NCBI RefSeq assembly: GCF_014640315.1
Contig: NZ_BMGS01000003.1
Coordinates: 372,001-436,000, forward strand
Origin: Hymenobacter glacieicola
GTDB lineage: Bacteria > Bacteroidota > Bacteroidia > Cytophagales > Hymenobacteraceae
Direction of reading: 5' to 3'
DNA length: 64,000 nt
The translations under genes were made by a program, and so were the position numbers. The notes under the pieces were generated by a model. That model saw only the letters and a program-made list of their open reading frames with translations, was not told the origin of the DNA and made no database searches. This document shows, piece after piece, positions 1-8,526 of this stretch. Within the stretch, counting starts at the first letter, position 1. Each line of letters starts with the position of its first letter.

Positions 1-1398
1 GTCGCTCTGCTGGCGCAGCTCATCAGTACGCTGGGCTACCAAGCTTTCCAGCTCAGAGTTTAGCTGGTCCTTAAGGTCCTGGTTGTACTGCAGCTGCTCC
101 ACCAGTTGCTCCTGCACCTCGTGCTTTTTGCGCAGCTGCTTTACCAACTTGCCCTGGGCCCGGATGGTGGCATCCTTGATGCTCTTGATTTTTTCGCCGA
201 GAGCGTACGACAACACCACGACCTCAATGACGAAGGCCACGTTCATGCTGTACACCGTGGCTGTGGTTGTAAAGGTGTTGATACCCAGCTTGCGCAGAAT
301 CAGGAAGCCCACGCTGATGGCAACCAAGGCATGAGCCAGCAGGAAAAAGCGCGCCGTGCGCTGCCCCCGCTGCCACACGCGGTAGGCCGCGTAGTAAATC
401 ATGCAGTAGGGTAGCAGGTAAAACCAGAAGCCCCACCCCGAATTCAGCCACACGGCGTCAATCAGCAGGCCCAACACACTTAGCAGCACGATGGCCCGAA
501 CCCAGGGGTCGTAGGTGGGCAAGCGTTGGGGGGTATCGAGGAACTGGCGGGCGTAGTAGCTGAAGGTGAGCAGCAGCAGAATGGGAGAACCAGCAATAAT
601 CAGCTCATTCAGAGCCGGGTAGCTGGGCCAAATGTACTGGAAGCCCAGCCCGTCCTCGGAAAGAAACACCAAGCTACAGCTAAGCACGTACAGCACGTAG
701 CGCAGGTAGGTTTGCTCCCCGATAAAGAGGTAGAGGCAAAGGTTGTAAACCACCATAATCAGCAGCACCCCATAGAAGGCGCCCAGCAGGCCATACTCGG
801 TCTGGAAGTGTACGGCCAGGGGCTGCTCCGTGCGCAGGCGGCTGAGGAAGGTAGTCTTGGAGCTGGAAGTTAGCCGCAGGTAGTATGTCTGAACCTGATC
901 GGGCTGTAGGGGGAGGCGAAACAGGAAGTTCTTATATGGAAACTTGCGGGTTGCCAGTGGATAATCGGAGCCGGTGAGGGTAGGGGCGCTGCCATCGGCC
1001 GGAAAGAACTGCACTCCATTCAGGTGAGAATCAAATAGTTCCAGGTACCAGTGCTGGCTTAGCGCACCGCGGGCCTGCACCACCAGCCGCAGCCAGTAAG
1101 CCGAGCCGGGGTGGTCCATGGTGGTGGGAATGGTGTTGCCGGGCCGGAATTGGCGCGTCCATGCCGGCTGCTGCACATCCGTGAGGGTCAGCTTGCCAGA
1201 GGGGTCTTCCAGCACACTGTACAAGGAAGGATCAACGAACAGCTCCTCCAAACCGGCGCGCACCCGGAGCGTATCGGCGGGGCGCGCGCTGGCCGGGGAG
1301 CTGACCAGGGAAAGGCATAGGAGCAGGAGGATGCTCAGCGTCAGGAAAGAAAACCAGATAGCCCGACGCGGTGGGAGGTGGGATTTCACGAGCTTCAT
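1..1398 (-). CDS. 7TM-DISM family membrane sensor (3' part missing at window edge)
   Basis: This is the N-terminal 466 codons of a membrane sensor. The reading frame is open to base 1, so the C-terminal output domain lies outside the window. Residues about 14-35 form a signal or anchor segment. About 45-195 form an extracytoplasmic beta-rich region (7TMR-DISMED2-like, with a YWLRL stretch). About 205-405 contain seven hydrophobic helices typical of 7TMR-DISM_7TM. About 410-466 form a coiled coil ending in VAQRTDEL, a linker commonly found before HisKA, GGDEF or PP2C-type outputs. It starts at the ATG at 1398, followed by a strong signal-like segment. The family couples ligand binding outside to signalling inside; the ligand is unknown. 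It lies 35 bases downstream of the GH5 gene on the same strand, so a sugar-related role is possible but only inferred. Confidence 0.85.
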   Translation of the reverse strand, partial: MKLVKSHLPPRRAIWFSFLTLSILLLLCLSLVSSPASARPADTLRVRAGLEELFVDPSLYSVLEDPSGKLTLTDVQQPAWTRQFRPGNTIPTTMDHPGSAYWLRLVVQARGALSQHWYLELFDSHLNGVQFFPADGSAPTLTGSDYPLATRKFPYKNFLFRLPLQPDQVQTYYLRLTSSSKTTFLSRLRTEQPLAVHFQTEYGLLGAFYGVLLIMVVYNLCLYLFIGEQTYLRYVLYVLSCSLVFLSEDGLGFQYIWPSYPALNELIIAGSPILLLLTFSYYARQFLDTPQRLPTYDPWVRAIVLLSVLGLLIDAVWLNSGWGFWFYLLPYCMIYYAAYRVWQRGQRTARFFLLAHALVAISVGFLILRKLGINTFTTTATVYSMNVAFVIEVVVLSYALGEKIKSIKDATIRAQGKLVKQLRKKHEVQEQLVEQLQYNQDLKDQLNSELESLVAQRTDELRQQSD

Positions 1399-1433
1399 GG
1401 TGGCTTCAAGGTACGAAACCTGAGGGGCTTTGC

Positions 1434-3326
1434 CTACTGGCCGCTAGCGCTGCCGCCGGCTTTCACCGGAGCAAAGCGCAGCCAGCCCAGCTGCTCCACG
1501 GGTTCTTCTACAACAAGGCGGAGAATGTGCTGCCCGGCCGGCAGGGCGGGCGTGGTAAGGGCCACCGTGGCCCATTGTTGCCCGGGCGCTACGGTGGCGG
1601 TGCCCAGAGGCTGGTCATTAAGGCGCAGACTGAGGCGGCCAGGCGTGGTGCCGGGCTGCAGGCGCAGCTCGGCCGTGTAAGTGCCAGGCGTGGCCACGGT
1701 TACGGTGTACGTCAGCCACTCACCGGGAGCTAACTTACTCACTGCAAAGCCACTAGCCACTTCCTTGCTCGTCCTGATATCCACGCCGTCGTTGCGGTAG
1801 GCGCCGCCGTGGTTGGTGGGCGTCAGGTCGCGGTAGTCAGTGCGGGCCGAGAAGTCATCGTGGTAAGCCACGCCGTCGCGGCCCAGGTCGTAGTCGGTGG
1901 CGGCAATGGTGCCGGGAATGGTCAGGGCCACGAAAGGGGCCCGGAAGTCGCTGGGCTTGGTTAGGGCCGTGGCTACGTCGCGGTTTACCTGGCAATTAGC
2001 AAACTGTACGTTGCGCAGCAGGGCGGCCCGGCCTTCCGGGGTTAGAATGCTGCCGTAGGGCTTCACCCGCAGCAGGCCGGCCCCGGAATCCACGCGCTTG
2101 ATATTCCAGTGGCACCACCCGATGTTCTGGGCGTTGAGACCCTGCACGGCGGCGGCAAACCATTCGTTGGAGTTCTCACCTGTTTCGCCTACCCACACCG
2201 GCACTTGCCACCGGTCGCGGAAGGCGGCCAGGTTACGCAACAGATTGATTTGATTGGGGTTGGGGTCGGCGGCATCTGGGGTATTAGGGCACCAGTAGCG
2301 GTGGGCATTGTACACTAGGTTGCTTTTGTCGCGGATGGCCAGCTTATCGGGGGTGAGGTTGGTGTACTCGTTGCCGTAGCCGTTACCTTCCAGCATAATC
2401 AGGTGCTGGTCGTTTTGGGCTCGTACGGCGTTGATCAGGCGGGCGTAGAAGGCGCTCAGCTCCTGATTATCAGCCGACAACCCATTGGCCGCGTTGAGAT
2501 TATGCGGCTCATTAATCAGGTCATACATGGCGATGCGGGCGTCGTGGCGGTAGCGAGCAGCCAGCTTTTCCCACAGGCGCACCGTTATATCCTGGTAAAT
2601 CAGGCGGCCCTTAGCGTCCCGGCGCTTCCACAGGTCCAGGGGCTGGAAGTTGTCGTTGATGTTGCGGTCGGTGCCCTGGCCGCCGGGCGCCGCGTGCAGG
2701 TCCAGAACGACGTACATGTTATTGGCCGCGCACCAGCGTACCACCTCATCAATAAACCGGATGCCTTCCAGCTTTTGGGGCTCCGCAAAGAGTTGACCTT
2801 GGTCGTACCAGCGGCTGAGCTGCTCCACGTAAGCCGTGAGTTTCTGCGGGTTTTTCGGGTCACGAATTACCTGCGTGCGGGCCTGGCGCTGCGCCGGGGT
2901 CAGAAACAAATCATAATGAAACGGCAGGCGCACGCAGTTAAAGCCCTGCTTGGCCAAAAAGTCAATGTCGGCTTTGGTAATGAAGTTCTGGCGGTACTGG
3001 CGGTAGAAGTCCTCCATCTGCGCCTCCGACATACCCCGGAGCAGGCCCTGCTTGATGCGCCACTGGCTGTTAAGCGTATCAGTTTGCAGAATGTAGCTTT
3101 CCTGGAGCAGCCAGCCGCCCACATTGTAGCCCCGCAGCACTACTTCGCGGCCCTGGGCGTCCACGGTTTTCGGCCCGTCGGCACGCAGCATTGGTAGGTT
3201 TTGGCCGGTGCTGGAGCCTACCGAGGAACCCAGCAGAACCAGCAGCAGCCCCAAATGGAAACCACGGCGGCTACCTTGGCCGTTGCCCCAGCGGCGCGGC
3301 AGCATAAATCGGCAGTTCATGTGCAT
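1434..3326 (-). CDS. Secreted glycoside hydrolase family 5 with C-terminal CBM6-like domain
   Basis: A 630-residue exported glycosidase. An N-terminal signal peptide (hydrophobic run near residues 24-40) precedes a GH5 (beta/alpha)8 domain at about 45-440. The acid/base glutamate is E273 in LINEPHN and the nucleophile is E381 in VWVGETGENS; the early motif RGYNVGGWLL is also typical of GH5. Residues about 465-620 resemble a CBM6/CBM35 beta-sandwich. The family hydrolyses beta-linked glucans, mannans or related polymers; the exact substrate cannot be read from sequence. Met1, Met3 and Met8 are all possible starts and all keep the signal peptide. The downstream 7TM-DISM gene may be cotranscribed. 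Function class is secure, specificity is not. Confidence 0.9.
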   Translation of the reverse strand: MHMNCRFMLPRRWGNGQGSRRGFHLGLLLVLLGSSVGSSTGQNLPMLRADGPKTVDAQGREVVLRGYNVGGWLLQESYILQTDTLNSQWRIKQGLLRGMSEAQMEDFYRQYRQNFITKADIDFLAKQGFNCVRLPFHYDLFLTPAQRQARTQVIRDPKNPQKLTAYVEQLSRWYDQGQLFAEPQKLEGIRFIDEVVRWCAANNMYVVLDLHAAPGGQGTDRNINDNFQPLDLWKRRDAKGRLIYQDITVRLWEKLAARYRHDARIAMYDLINEPHNLNAANGLSADNQELSAFYARLINAVRAQNDQHLIMLEGNGYGNEYTNLTPDKLAIRDKSNLVYNAHRYWCPNTPDAADPNPNQINLLRNLAAFRDRWQVPVWVGETGENSNEWFAAAVQGLNAQNIGWCHWNIKRVDSGAGLLRVKPYGSILTPEGRAALLRNVQFANCQVNRDVATALTKPSDFRAPFVALTIPGTIAATDYDLGRDGVAYHDDFSARTDYRDLTPTNHGGAYRNDGVDIRTSKEVASGFAVSKLAPGEWLTYTVTVATPGTYTAELRLQPGTTPGRLSLRLNDQPLGTATVAPGQQWATVALTTPALPAGQHILRLVVEEPVEQLGWLRFAPVKAGGSASGQ

Positions 3327-4335
3327 AAAAGATGTAGAGAAGGATGGTCGGCAGGCTAACAGAGAAAAAAACAGGGCGGAGATTCCCCGCCCCGTTTCCG
3401 CTTTTTCTCACTCACTTGTCTTAACTCGTTGATAATACGCTGACGATGAGCACACAATCAACTACCGTAGGGCATCGTAAGCAAAGGTCAGGGCATTTTC
3501 GGTAGATGAACACTAGCATGACCAACGAGGCCCAATCAGGCCGGCATAGTGGCCCAACTGAGTACTACTCAGGTGTAGTTGCTCACCGAATGATGCAGAA
3601 ATCGAGGATTCAGGCGGTTTACTTGGGGCCCCTGAAAGCCCTACCCTGGTAACAGGCCCTGGTACACAGGCGGCCTTGTTGCGCCAGCTGCTAGTGCCGC
3701 AGCCGTTCCGTCGGGAACCTGACCGGGTAGCAGGGGCGCCGGGGCATTGGGCGTGGTGGCCCCGACGAGTTTAGTCGCCGAGCTATCAGCCCAGAGAGGA
3801 GTAGCGTGTTAGCATGAGTGGGGTGGGGTTTTGGGGTAGGATGGGCACGGAGAGCCGGCGGTTGCTGGGAAGAAGCGGCGGCGAATAGAAAAGCCCGGCG
3901 GGGCGCTGACTTGGCAACCGCCCAAGCATAAGCCGGGCCGAGGACAAGCGCTAGCGCGCCAGGGCCATGACCAAATATATCAGCATCCGTTTTAGAATAC
4001 CAAGCGTTAAAACCTTGATTACGACCCTAAAAAGCTACTTTTCTCTTATCACACACGCGTGCCTATACGCTTACCACACACGTAAAAAAGCTACTGTTAC
4101 CTTCCTGGGATGCAGCCTGATTAAGCACCAGCGCGGCTACGCAACAATGAAAAAAGCCCTGTTCTGGGGAAATATTTTCTCAATTTCCTGGCTTCCCGGT
4201 CCGGCAGTCATTCGCCCTAAACATTTCTCTGCCGTACCTTGTGTTGACACGCGGGCCCGCCTGTTCTTACCGCCACGGTGGCCCGGCTGGCCTCTTCTGC
4301 TTCGGGTGCTGCGCGCCTTCCTTTACCTTTTGCCT
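3327..4335. other. Gene-poor stretch between GH5 and the carotenoid genes
   Basis: About 1 kb without a gene I can support. It holds a GC-rich hairpin near 3371-3398, just upstream of the GH5 start. From about 3967 it becomes AT-richer, with two copies of AAAAAGCTACT (about 4028 and 4086). An open frame runs from 3967 into the desaturase, but its first 123 codons do not resemble the CrtI/CrtD family and are taken as untranslated. TACCTTGT near 4236 is a weak match to the TAnnTTTG promoter element. The part from 3500 to 3960 shows nothing recognisable on either strand. Confidence 0.5.
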
Positions 4336-5829
4336 GTGCCGCTTTCCAAAACTGCCGCTCCCAAACCAGCTGCTGCCATCATTGGGGCGGGCATTGGTGG
4401 CATCGCCACGGCCGTGCGCCTAGCCGCCCAGGGGCACCGCGTAACGGTGTTCGAAGCCCAGGAATCGTTCGGGGGGAAGATGCACCAGCTGGAGCTACCC
4501 GGCGGCTACCGCTTCGATGGGGGCCCGTCCTTGTTTACCCTGCCTCAACTGGTCGATGAGCTGTTTGAGCTGGTTGGGCGCAATCCTCAGGACTACTTTC
4601 GCTACCAGCGCCTCGACCCCATTACTCAGTACTTTTTCGCCGATGGTACCCGCCTCACGGCCTGGGCCGACGAAAACCGGTTTGCGCAGGAAGTTGAGCA
4701 AAAGCTAGGCGTGCCAGCCAAAGACGTAGTCCAGTTTCTGCGCCGGAGCGGACAAGCCTACGAGGCCACCGCCGGCACCTTCCTGCAAAAGTCCCTGCAC
4801 AAAGCTGCTACCTACCTCAGCCCCGAGGTCCTAAAAGCCCTATCGGCCCTCCCCCAACTGGGCCTGACCAGTACTATGCACCAGCGCCACGCGGCTGCTT
4901 TCTCGGACCCGCGCCTGGTGCAGCTCTTCGACCGGTTTGCCACCTACAACGGCTCTGACCCCTACCAGGCCCCGGCCACCCTCAGCCTGATTCCGCACCT
5001 GGAGCATGGGTTGGGTGCTTACTACCCCGAGGGCGGCATTTATGCCATTGCCCAAAGCCTGGTGCGGCTGGCCGAGGAGCTGGGCGTGCAGTTCCGCTAC
5101 CAGGAGCCAGTGCTGGAAATTCTGACGGCGGCGGGGCGGGTAACCGGGGTGCGCACTTCCCAGGATGTCTACGATTTTGGGCTGGTAGTCAGCAACATGG
5201 ATGTGGTGCCCACCTACCGCCACCTACTGCCCCGGCAGCCGGCTCCGGAACGTACGCTCAGCCAGCCCCGGTCCTCTTCGGCCCTGATTTTCTACTGGGG
5301 CATTGCGCGGCGTTTTCCGGAGCTGGGCGTGCACAACATCTTTTTCTCCCAAGACTACCGGCGCGAGTTCGAAGCCATCTTCCGGGAGAAAACCATTGCC
5401 GACGACCCCACGGTCTACGTCAATATCACTTCCGGCCACACCCCTACCGATGCGCCCCCCGGCCACGAAAACTGGTTTGTGATGGTAAACGTACCCCACG
5501 ACCAGGGCCAGGACTGGGCCGCACTGGTGCAGCGCACCCGCCAGGCCGTGCTGCACCGGGTAAGTCAGGCGCTGGGCACCGAGGTAGGCGCCCTGATCCG
5601 GGCGGAGCACATCTGGGACCCGCCGGGCATTGCCGCCCGAACTTCCTCCTTCGGGGGCGCTTTATACGGTAGCTCCAGCAACAACTCCCTGGCGGCGTTT
5701 TTGCGGCACCCCAACTTCTCGGGGCAACTGGAAGGCCTGTACTTTTGCGGCGGCTCGGTGCATCCGGGCGGCGGCATCCCGCTGTGTTTACTTTCAGCCC
5801 GTATTGTCTCTGACCTAATCAAAAAGTAA
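4336..5829 (+). CDS. crtD: Carotenoid desaturase, CrtD/CrtI family
   Basis: A 497-residue FAD-dependent carotenoid desaturase. The Rossmann motif GAGIGGIATAVRLA begins near residue 17, followed by VFEA at the end of strand 2. The C-terminal FAD-closing motif, GLYFCGGSVHPGGG followed by IPLCLLSARIV, is characteristic of CrtI/CrtD enzymes. Together with the CruF-like gene that follows, 1-hydroxycarotenoid 3,4-desaturation (CrtD) is more likely than phytoene desaturation, but sequence alone cannot exclude CrtI. I chose the GTG at 4336 because homology begins there; an upstream extension of 123 codons in the same frame is open but unlike the family. The enzyme probably acts at the inner membrane. 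It likely forms an operon with the gene starting 102 bases downstream. Confidence 0.85.
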   Translation: MPLSKTAAPKPAAAIIGAGIGGIATAVRLAAQGHRVTVFEAQESFGGKMHQLELPGGYRFDGGPSLFTLPQLVDELFELVGRNPQDYFRYQRLDPITQYFFADGTRLTAWADENRFAQEVEQKLGVPAKDVVQFLRRSGQAYEATAGTFLQKSLHKAATYLSPEVLKALSALPQLGLTSTMHQRHAAAFSDPRLVQLFDRFATYNGSDPYQAPATLSLIPHLEHGLGAYYPEGGIYAIAQSLVRLAEELGVQFRYQEPVLEILTAAGRVTGVRTSQDVYDFGLVVSNMDVVPTYRHLLPRQPAPERTLSQPRSSSALIFYWGIARRFPELGVHNIFFSQDYRREFEAIFREKTIADDPTVYVNITSGHTPTDAPPGHENWFVMVNVPHDQGQDWAALVQRTRQAVLHRVSQALGTEVGALIRAEHIWDPPGIAARTSSFGGALYGSSSNNSLAAFLRHPNFSGQLEGLYFCGGSVHPGGGIPLCLLSARIVSDLIKK

Positions 5830-5931
5830 AAACGATGAAGCCGGAACTGACGTGCTGCTCGCAGCCAACAACTGACAGCGCGGTTCAGAGCCCTCCGTTC
5901 TACTTCTTAATGGTTGATTTCTCTTCTCCTC

Positions 5932-6615
5932 ATGACTGACCCCACGCAACAACTTCCCGCCGCAACCCTGGTTACTGCCGATGCGCACCGGCGGCGCCTG
6001 CGCTGGGCCCAGGGCGTGTTGCTGCTGTTCCACGTCACCGGATTTGTCGGGCTGGCTTTTTCCCAAGACCCCAGCTTCTACCTGCAGTTCGTACCCCTGA
6101 ACCTGCTGCTCACGGTGGGGCTGCTGCTGGCCTTTCAGCCCCGCCGCACGCCCGCCTTCTGGAGCTTTTGCGTGGTAACCATGCTAGTGGGCTTCTTCGT
6201 GGAGGTAGCCGGCGTGCGCACGGGCTTGCTGTTCGGGCAGTATACCTACGGGGCTACCCTGGGGCTGAAGTGGCTAAACGTGCCGCTGATGATAGGGGTT
6301 AATTGGCTGATGCTCACGTACTCGGCTGGCATTCTGGCCCGCTACCTGCCCATCCCCGATTTTTTGCGGGCGGTGGTGGCGGCCCTGTTGCTGGTGGGCC
6401 TGGATGTGTGCCTGGAGCCGGTAGCCGTGCGGTTCGATTTCTGGCGCTGGCAGTACGACGTTATTCCGCTGCTTAACTTCAAGGGCTGGTTTGCCGTCAG
6501 CCTGATTCTACAGGTGTACTTCAACCGGGTCGATTTTATTAAGCGTAACCCGCTGGTTCCCTTTGTGTACCTGCTGCAGCTGTTGTTTTTTTTCGGCCTG
6601 AGCATGTTACTTTAG
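5932..6615 (+). CDS. cruF: CruF-like carotenoid 1,2-hydratase (DUF422 membrane protein)
   Basis: A 227-residue integral membrane protein with about seven hydrophobic helices. It carries conserved polar segments of the CruF/DUF422 family: FFVEVAGVRTGLLFGQYTYG near residues 80-100, a Trp/Asn motif (GVNWLML), and DVCLEPVAVRFDFWRW near 160-175. CruF proteins hydrate the C-1' end of acyclic carotenoids such as gamma-carotene or bisanhydrobacterioruberin. The ATG at 5932 is preferred over the TTG at 5914. It follows the CrtD-like gene on the same strand, and the two steps belong to the same pathway, which supports both calls. It is followed 69 bases later by a TetR-type regulator. Confidence 0.85.
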   Translation: MTDPTQQLPAATLVTADAHRRRLRWAQGVLLLFHVTGFVGLAFSQDPSFYLQFVPLNLLLTVGLLLAFQPRRTPAFWSFCVVTMLVGFFVEVAGVRTGLLFGQYTYGATLGLKWLNVPLMIGVNWLMLTYSAGILARYLPIPDFLRAVVAALLLVGLDVCLEPVAVRFDFWRWQYDVIPLLNFKGWFAVSLILQVYFNRVDFIKRNPLVPFVYLLQLLFFFGLSMLL

Positions 6616-6684
6616 GCCCTTGCCGCGTTGGAGGGCCGCTGGGCAGTGCGGATAGAATTCATCCCTTATTTTCTTGTCCTTCAA

Positions 6685-7296
6685 ATGGAGGAAATTGTAC
6701 TCGCTAAGCTTCTCGAACGCGCCAATGCGCTGTTTCACGAGGTAGGGGTAGGTATTTTGCACGAGGAACAGCTTGCTGCGGCCCTTGATGTCGGCCCCGC
6801 TACCTTCCGGGAGTTGTTTGGTTCCAAAACCGGGCTGCTGTGCCAGGCCATTCAGCACAACTTTGCCCGGCAGCGGGCAGAGCATGAGCAGTTGCTGGCC
6901 AACTTGGCTACCCCCGTTGAGCGCCTCCTGGCCTTGCTGCACCACAGCCTCCAGGAAATGCGCCGCTCCCCCCACTACGACTACCATGTGCTGCGTGAGG
7001 AGTACCCCGAGGCGTGGGCCCTTATGCAGAGTTACCTGACGGAGTACGTCTCGCCCCTGCTCGTGCAATTGCTGCAGGCGGGCATTCAGGAGGGACAGTT
7101 TCGGGCCGAGCTGGACGCCCGCCTGATTACCCATCTGCTGCTGGCTCAGTTCAACCTCCTGGTCAACGAACAGTTCTTCCCCCCCGACTATACCAACCTG
7201 GCCGAGGTGTATCGCAACCTCTTTTTCCCCTACGTGCGCGGTCTGTGCACCGATGCCGGCGCCCGCCTGGTCCGCCACCAATTCGCCCGGGTATAG
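6685..7296 (+). CDS. TetR/AcrR-family transcriptional regulator
   Basis: A 203-residue protein with an N-terminal helix-turn-helix: LHEEQLAAALDVGPATFREL followed by FGSKTGLL, at about residues 22-55. This is the usual TetR layout of helix, turn, recognition helix, then a phenylalanine and 'K..L'. The remaining helical region would bind a ligand or dimerise. The ATG at 6685 gives a normal TetR N terminus; a TTG at 6628 would add 19 residues of no clear homology. It lies downstream of and in line with the carotenoid pair, so it may be cotranscribed and could regulate pigment synthesis. That link is inferred from position only. Confidence 0.8.
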   Translation: MEEIVLAKLLERANALFHEVGVGILHEEQLAAALDVGPATFRELFGSKTGLLCQAIQHNFARQRAEHEQLLANLATPVERLLALLHHSLQEMRRSPHYDYHVLREEYPEAWALMQSYLTEYVSPLLVQLLQAGIQEGQFRAELDARLITHLLLAQFNLLVNEQFFPPDYTNLAEVYRNLFFPYVRGLCTDAGARLVRHQFARV

Positions 7297-7336
7297 GCGT
7301 TGAGGTGGCAATTCGGTGATTAAGAGGGTTGTTCTG

Positions 7337-7438
7337 GCAAGGAGGCCCGACGACGCCCTCCTTCCTGACAACGCACTACCCCTGAAACAAGATAAGCCCT
7401 TACCTCCGGGTGGGAAGTAAGGGCTTGTCCTGTTTCAG
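7337..7438. repeat. Copy A of a duplicated intergenic block ending in a terminator hairpin
   Basis: Bases 7337-7430 align over about 90 bases with 9160-9250. The shared order is AGGCCC, a CCTTCCTG segment, CTACC, then AAGCCCTTAC and its inverted copy. The hairpin arms AAGCCCTTAC (7394-7403) and GTAAGGGCTT (7417-7426) are enclosed by CTGAAACA (7382-7389) and TGTTTCAG (7431-7438). It sits between two convergent genes and probably acts as a bidirectional terminator. Confidence 0.7.
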
Positions 7439-7519
7439 AGGTGCTTGGCGAAAGAGTAGAAAAGGTAGTTCCCTTTCCGCCCTGACAGCTCATTTCATCA
7501 CTGAACTACTGAATCACGC

Positions 7520-7762
7520 TTAGCTGATAGACACGCGCACTTTGGCGGTGTATTCGCGCAGGGCGGTTTTAAAGTCGGTGCTGTGGTCTTGCATGTGGTT
7601 GAGAATGAAGATGGCGGCAAACACGTGGGTAAGCTGCTCGCCTTCATCCTCACCTTCTACCTCGAAGGCGGGGGTTTGCTCCTCTAGCAGAGCTTCTTCG
7701 GCCGCTACTAGACTTTGCAGCGTCTGGGTTTCTACCAGGCGCTTGATAACGGGCATTTTCAT
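7520..7762 (-). CDS. DUF6952-like small protein paired with thioredoxin
   Basis: An 80-residue acidic protein starting MKMPVIKRLVE and rich in Glu near the middle. The start pattern (MKxPVIKxLVE), the length and the position directly after a thioredoxin gene match my memory of the Bacteroidetes DUF6952 family; no function is known for it. It begins 13 bases after the thioredoxin stop codon on the same strand, so the two are almost certainly cotranscribed. There is no signal peptide or membrane segment, so it should be cytoplasmic. ATG codons at residues 1 and 3 are both possible starts. Confidence 0.65.
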   Translation of the reverse strand: MKMPVIKRLVETQTLQSLVAAEEALLEEQTPAFEVEGEDEGEQLTHVFAAIFILNHMQDHSTDFKTALREYTAKVRVSIS

Positions 7763-7775
7763 AACGCAGCTAAAC

Positions 7776-8093
7776 CTAGTTGAGGCGGGAAATCAGGCTG
7801 GCAACGGCCTCTTCCTTGCTGGCGGCTACGGTTTCCAGCAGCTCTCCATTGCGGAAAACGGCGAAAAAAGGCAAGTTGGTAACGCTGGCCAGCTTGCGGG
7901 CTTCGGGGCTGGTTTCGGCGTTTACGTCCAGGAAGGCAATGTCCTGGTTTTGCTCGGCCTCCGAGAGGCGCTTGAACTTGGGCGAAAACAGGCGGCAGTT
8001 ACCGCACCAGTCGGCGTAGTATTTCACCACTACTTTCTCGTTGTCCTGCAGTAGTTGTTGGAAATCAGCGTCGGTGGCTTTCGTTACGGGCAT
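7776..8093 (-). CDS. Thioredoxin-family protein with CGNC active site
   Basis: A 105-residue cytoplasmic thioredoxin fold. The active-site segment is YADWCGNCRLF, with CGNC rather than the canonical CGPC. The cis-proline loop is present as TNLPFFAVF. It would reduce disulfides or deliver electrons to a peroxiredoxin-like partner. The frame is open much further upstream, but homology begins at the ATG at 8093 (MPVTKATDADF), and a promoter element lies 60 bases upstream of it, so the longer form is not credible. The TACCTTTG element and a long palindrome at the predicted transcription start suggest dedicated regulation. The DUF6952-like gene follows in the same operon. Confidence 0.88.
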   Translation of the reverse strand: MPVTKATDADFQQLLQDNEKVVVKYYADWCGNCRLFSPKFKRLSEAEQNQDIAFLDVNAETSPEARKLASVTNLPFFAVFRNGELLETVAASKEEAVASLISRLN

Positions 8094-8122
8094 TATCGGA
8101 AATATTGGTTGACAAAACGGAA

Positions 8123-8153
8123 TCGGCAGATAAGAACGATTCTTATCTGCCGA
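8123..8153 (-). promoter_or_regulatory. Operator-like palindrome at thioredoxin promoter
   Basis: A perfect inverted repeat with 14-bp arms around a 3-base centre: TCGGCAGATAAGAA, CGA, TTCTTATCTGCCGA. It lies just downstream of the TACCTTTG element, covering the expected transcription start, where a repressor would act. The inner TAAGAATCGTTCTTA matches the Bacillus PerR box (TTAGAATTATTCTAA) at 11 of 15 positions by my count. It could instead be a 5' mRNA hairpin. Confidence 0.65.
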
Positions 8154-8161
8154 CAAAGGTA
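8154..8161 (-). promoter_or_regulatory. Bacteroidetes -7 element for thioredoxin operon
   Basis: On the minus strand this reads TACCTTTG, a perfect match to TAnnTTTG. It lies about 60 bases before the ATG at 8093. A clear TTG at the expected -33 position is not seen. Confidence 0.7.
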
Positions 8162-8526
8162 AAGCCCGAATTCGATAAAAAGGTTTAACACCTGCTACCT
8201 CCAGCCCGCCGGCGCTTCTTTCCTCGCCCCATGCGCTTAGGCGCGCAGGAGCTTTCCCCCGCGGCAAAGCGCCGGCAGGCAGCCCCCGACGTACCAGGAA
8301 GCAGTCAAGGCCCTGGCCCGGCGGTTGCCCCTGGCCCGCAACAGAACTGAGGTCTGACTTACTGGGCGTTTCCACCGCATCGTACGTAGGTAGCTGCGGC
8401 GGTAGCGCCCAGAGAATAAAGGTTGCCGCAGACTGCTCAGCTGGTACGCCAGGGCTAGGCTACCCCGAACCAAGGCCCCGCAACTTTGTTAGGAACCTAC
8501 TCCTATTTGTTCTTTTCTGCCTTCGT
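8162..8526. other. Intergenic stretch between divergent thioredoxin and esterase genes
   Basis: About 365 bases of GC-rich DNA between divergent genes. Apart from the thioredoxin promoter at its left edge I see no gene, repeat or RNA. An open frame on the minus strand reaches to 8375, but it reads through the promoter and is not family-like. Confidence 0.4.

Noticed and set aside
3500..3960. Transposase remnant in the gene-poor stretch
   Set aside because: Translations in all frames gave no convincing transposase motif and no terminal repeats were found.
3967..4335. N-terminal extension of the carotenoid desaturase
   Set aside because: The 123 codons do not resemble CrtI/CrtD proteins, and the FAD motif begins right after the GTG at 4336, the normal place for the family.
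8094..8375. Longer thioredoxin with a 94-residue N-terminal extension
   Set aside because: It would run through the TACCTTTG promoter and the palindrome; thioredoxin homology begins at 8093.
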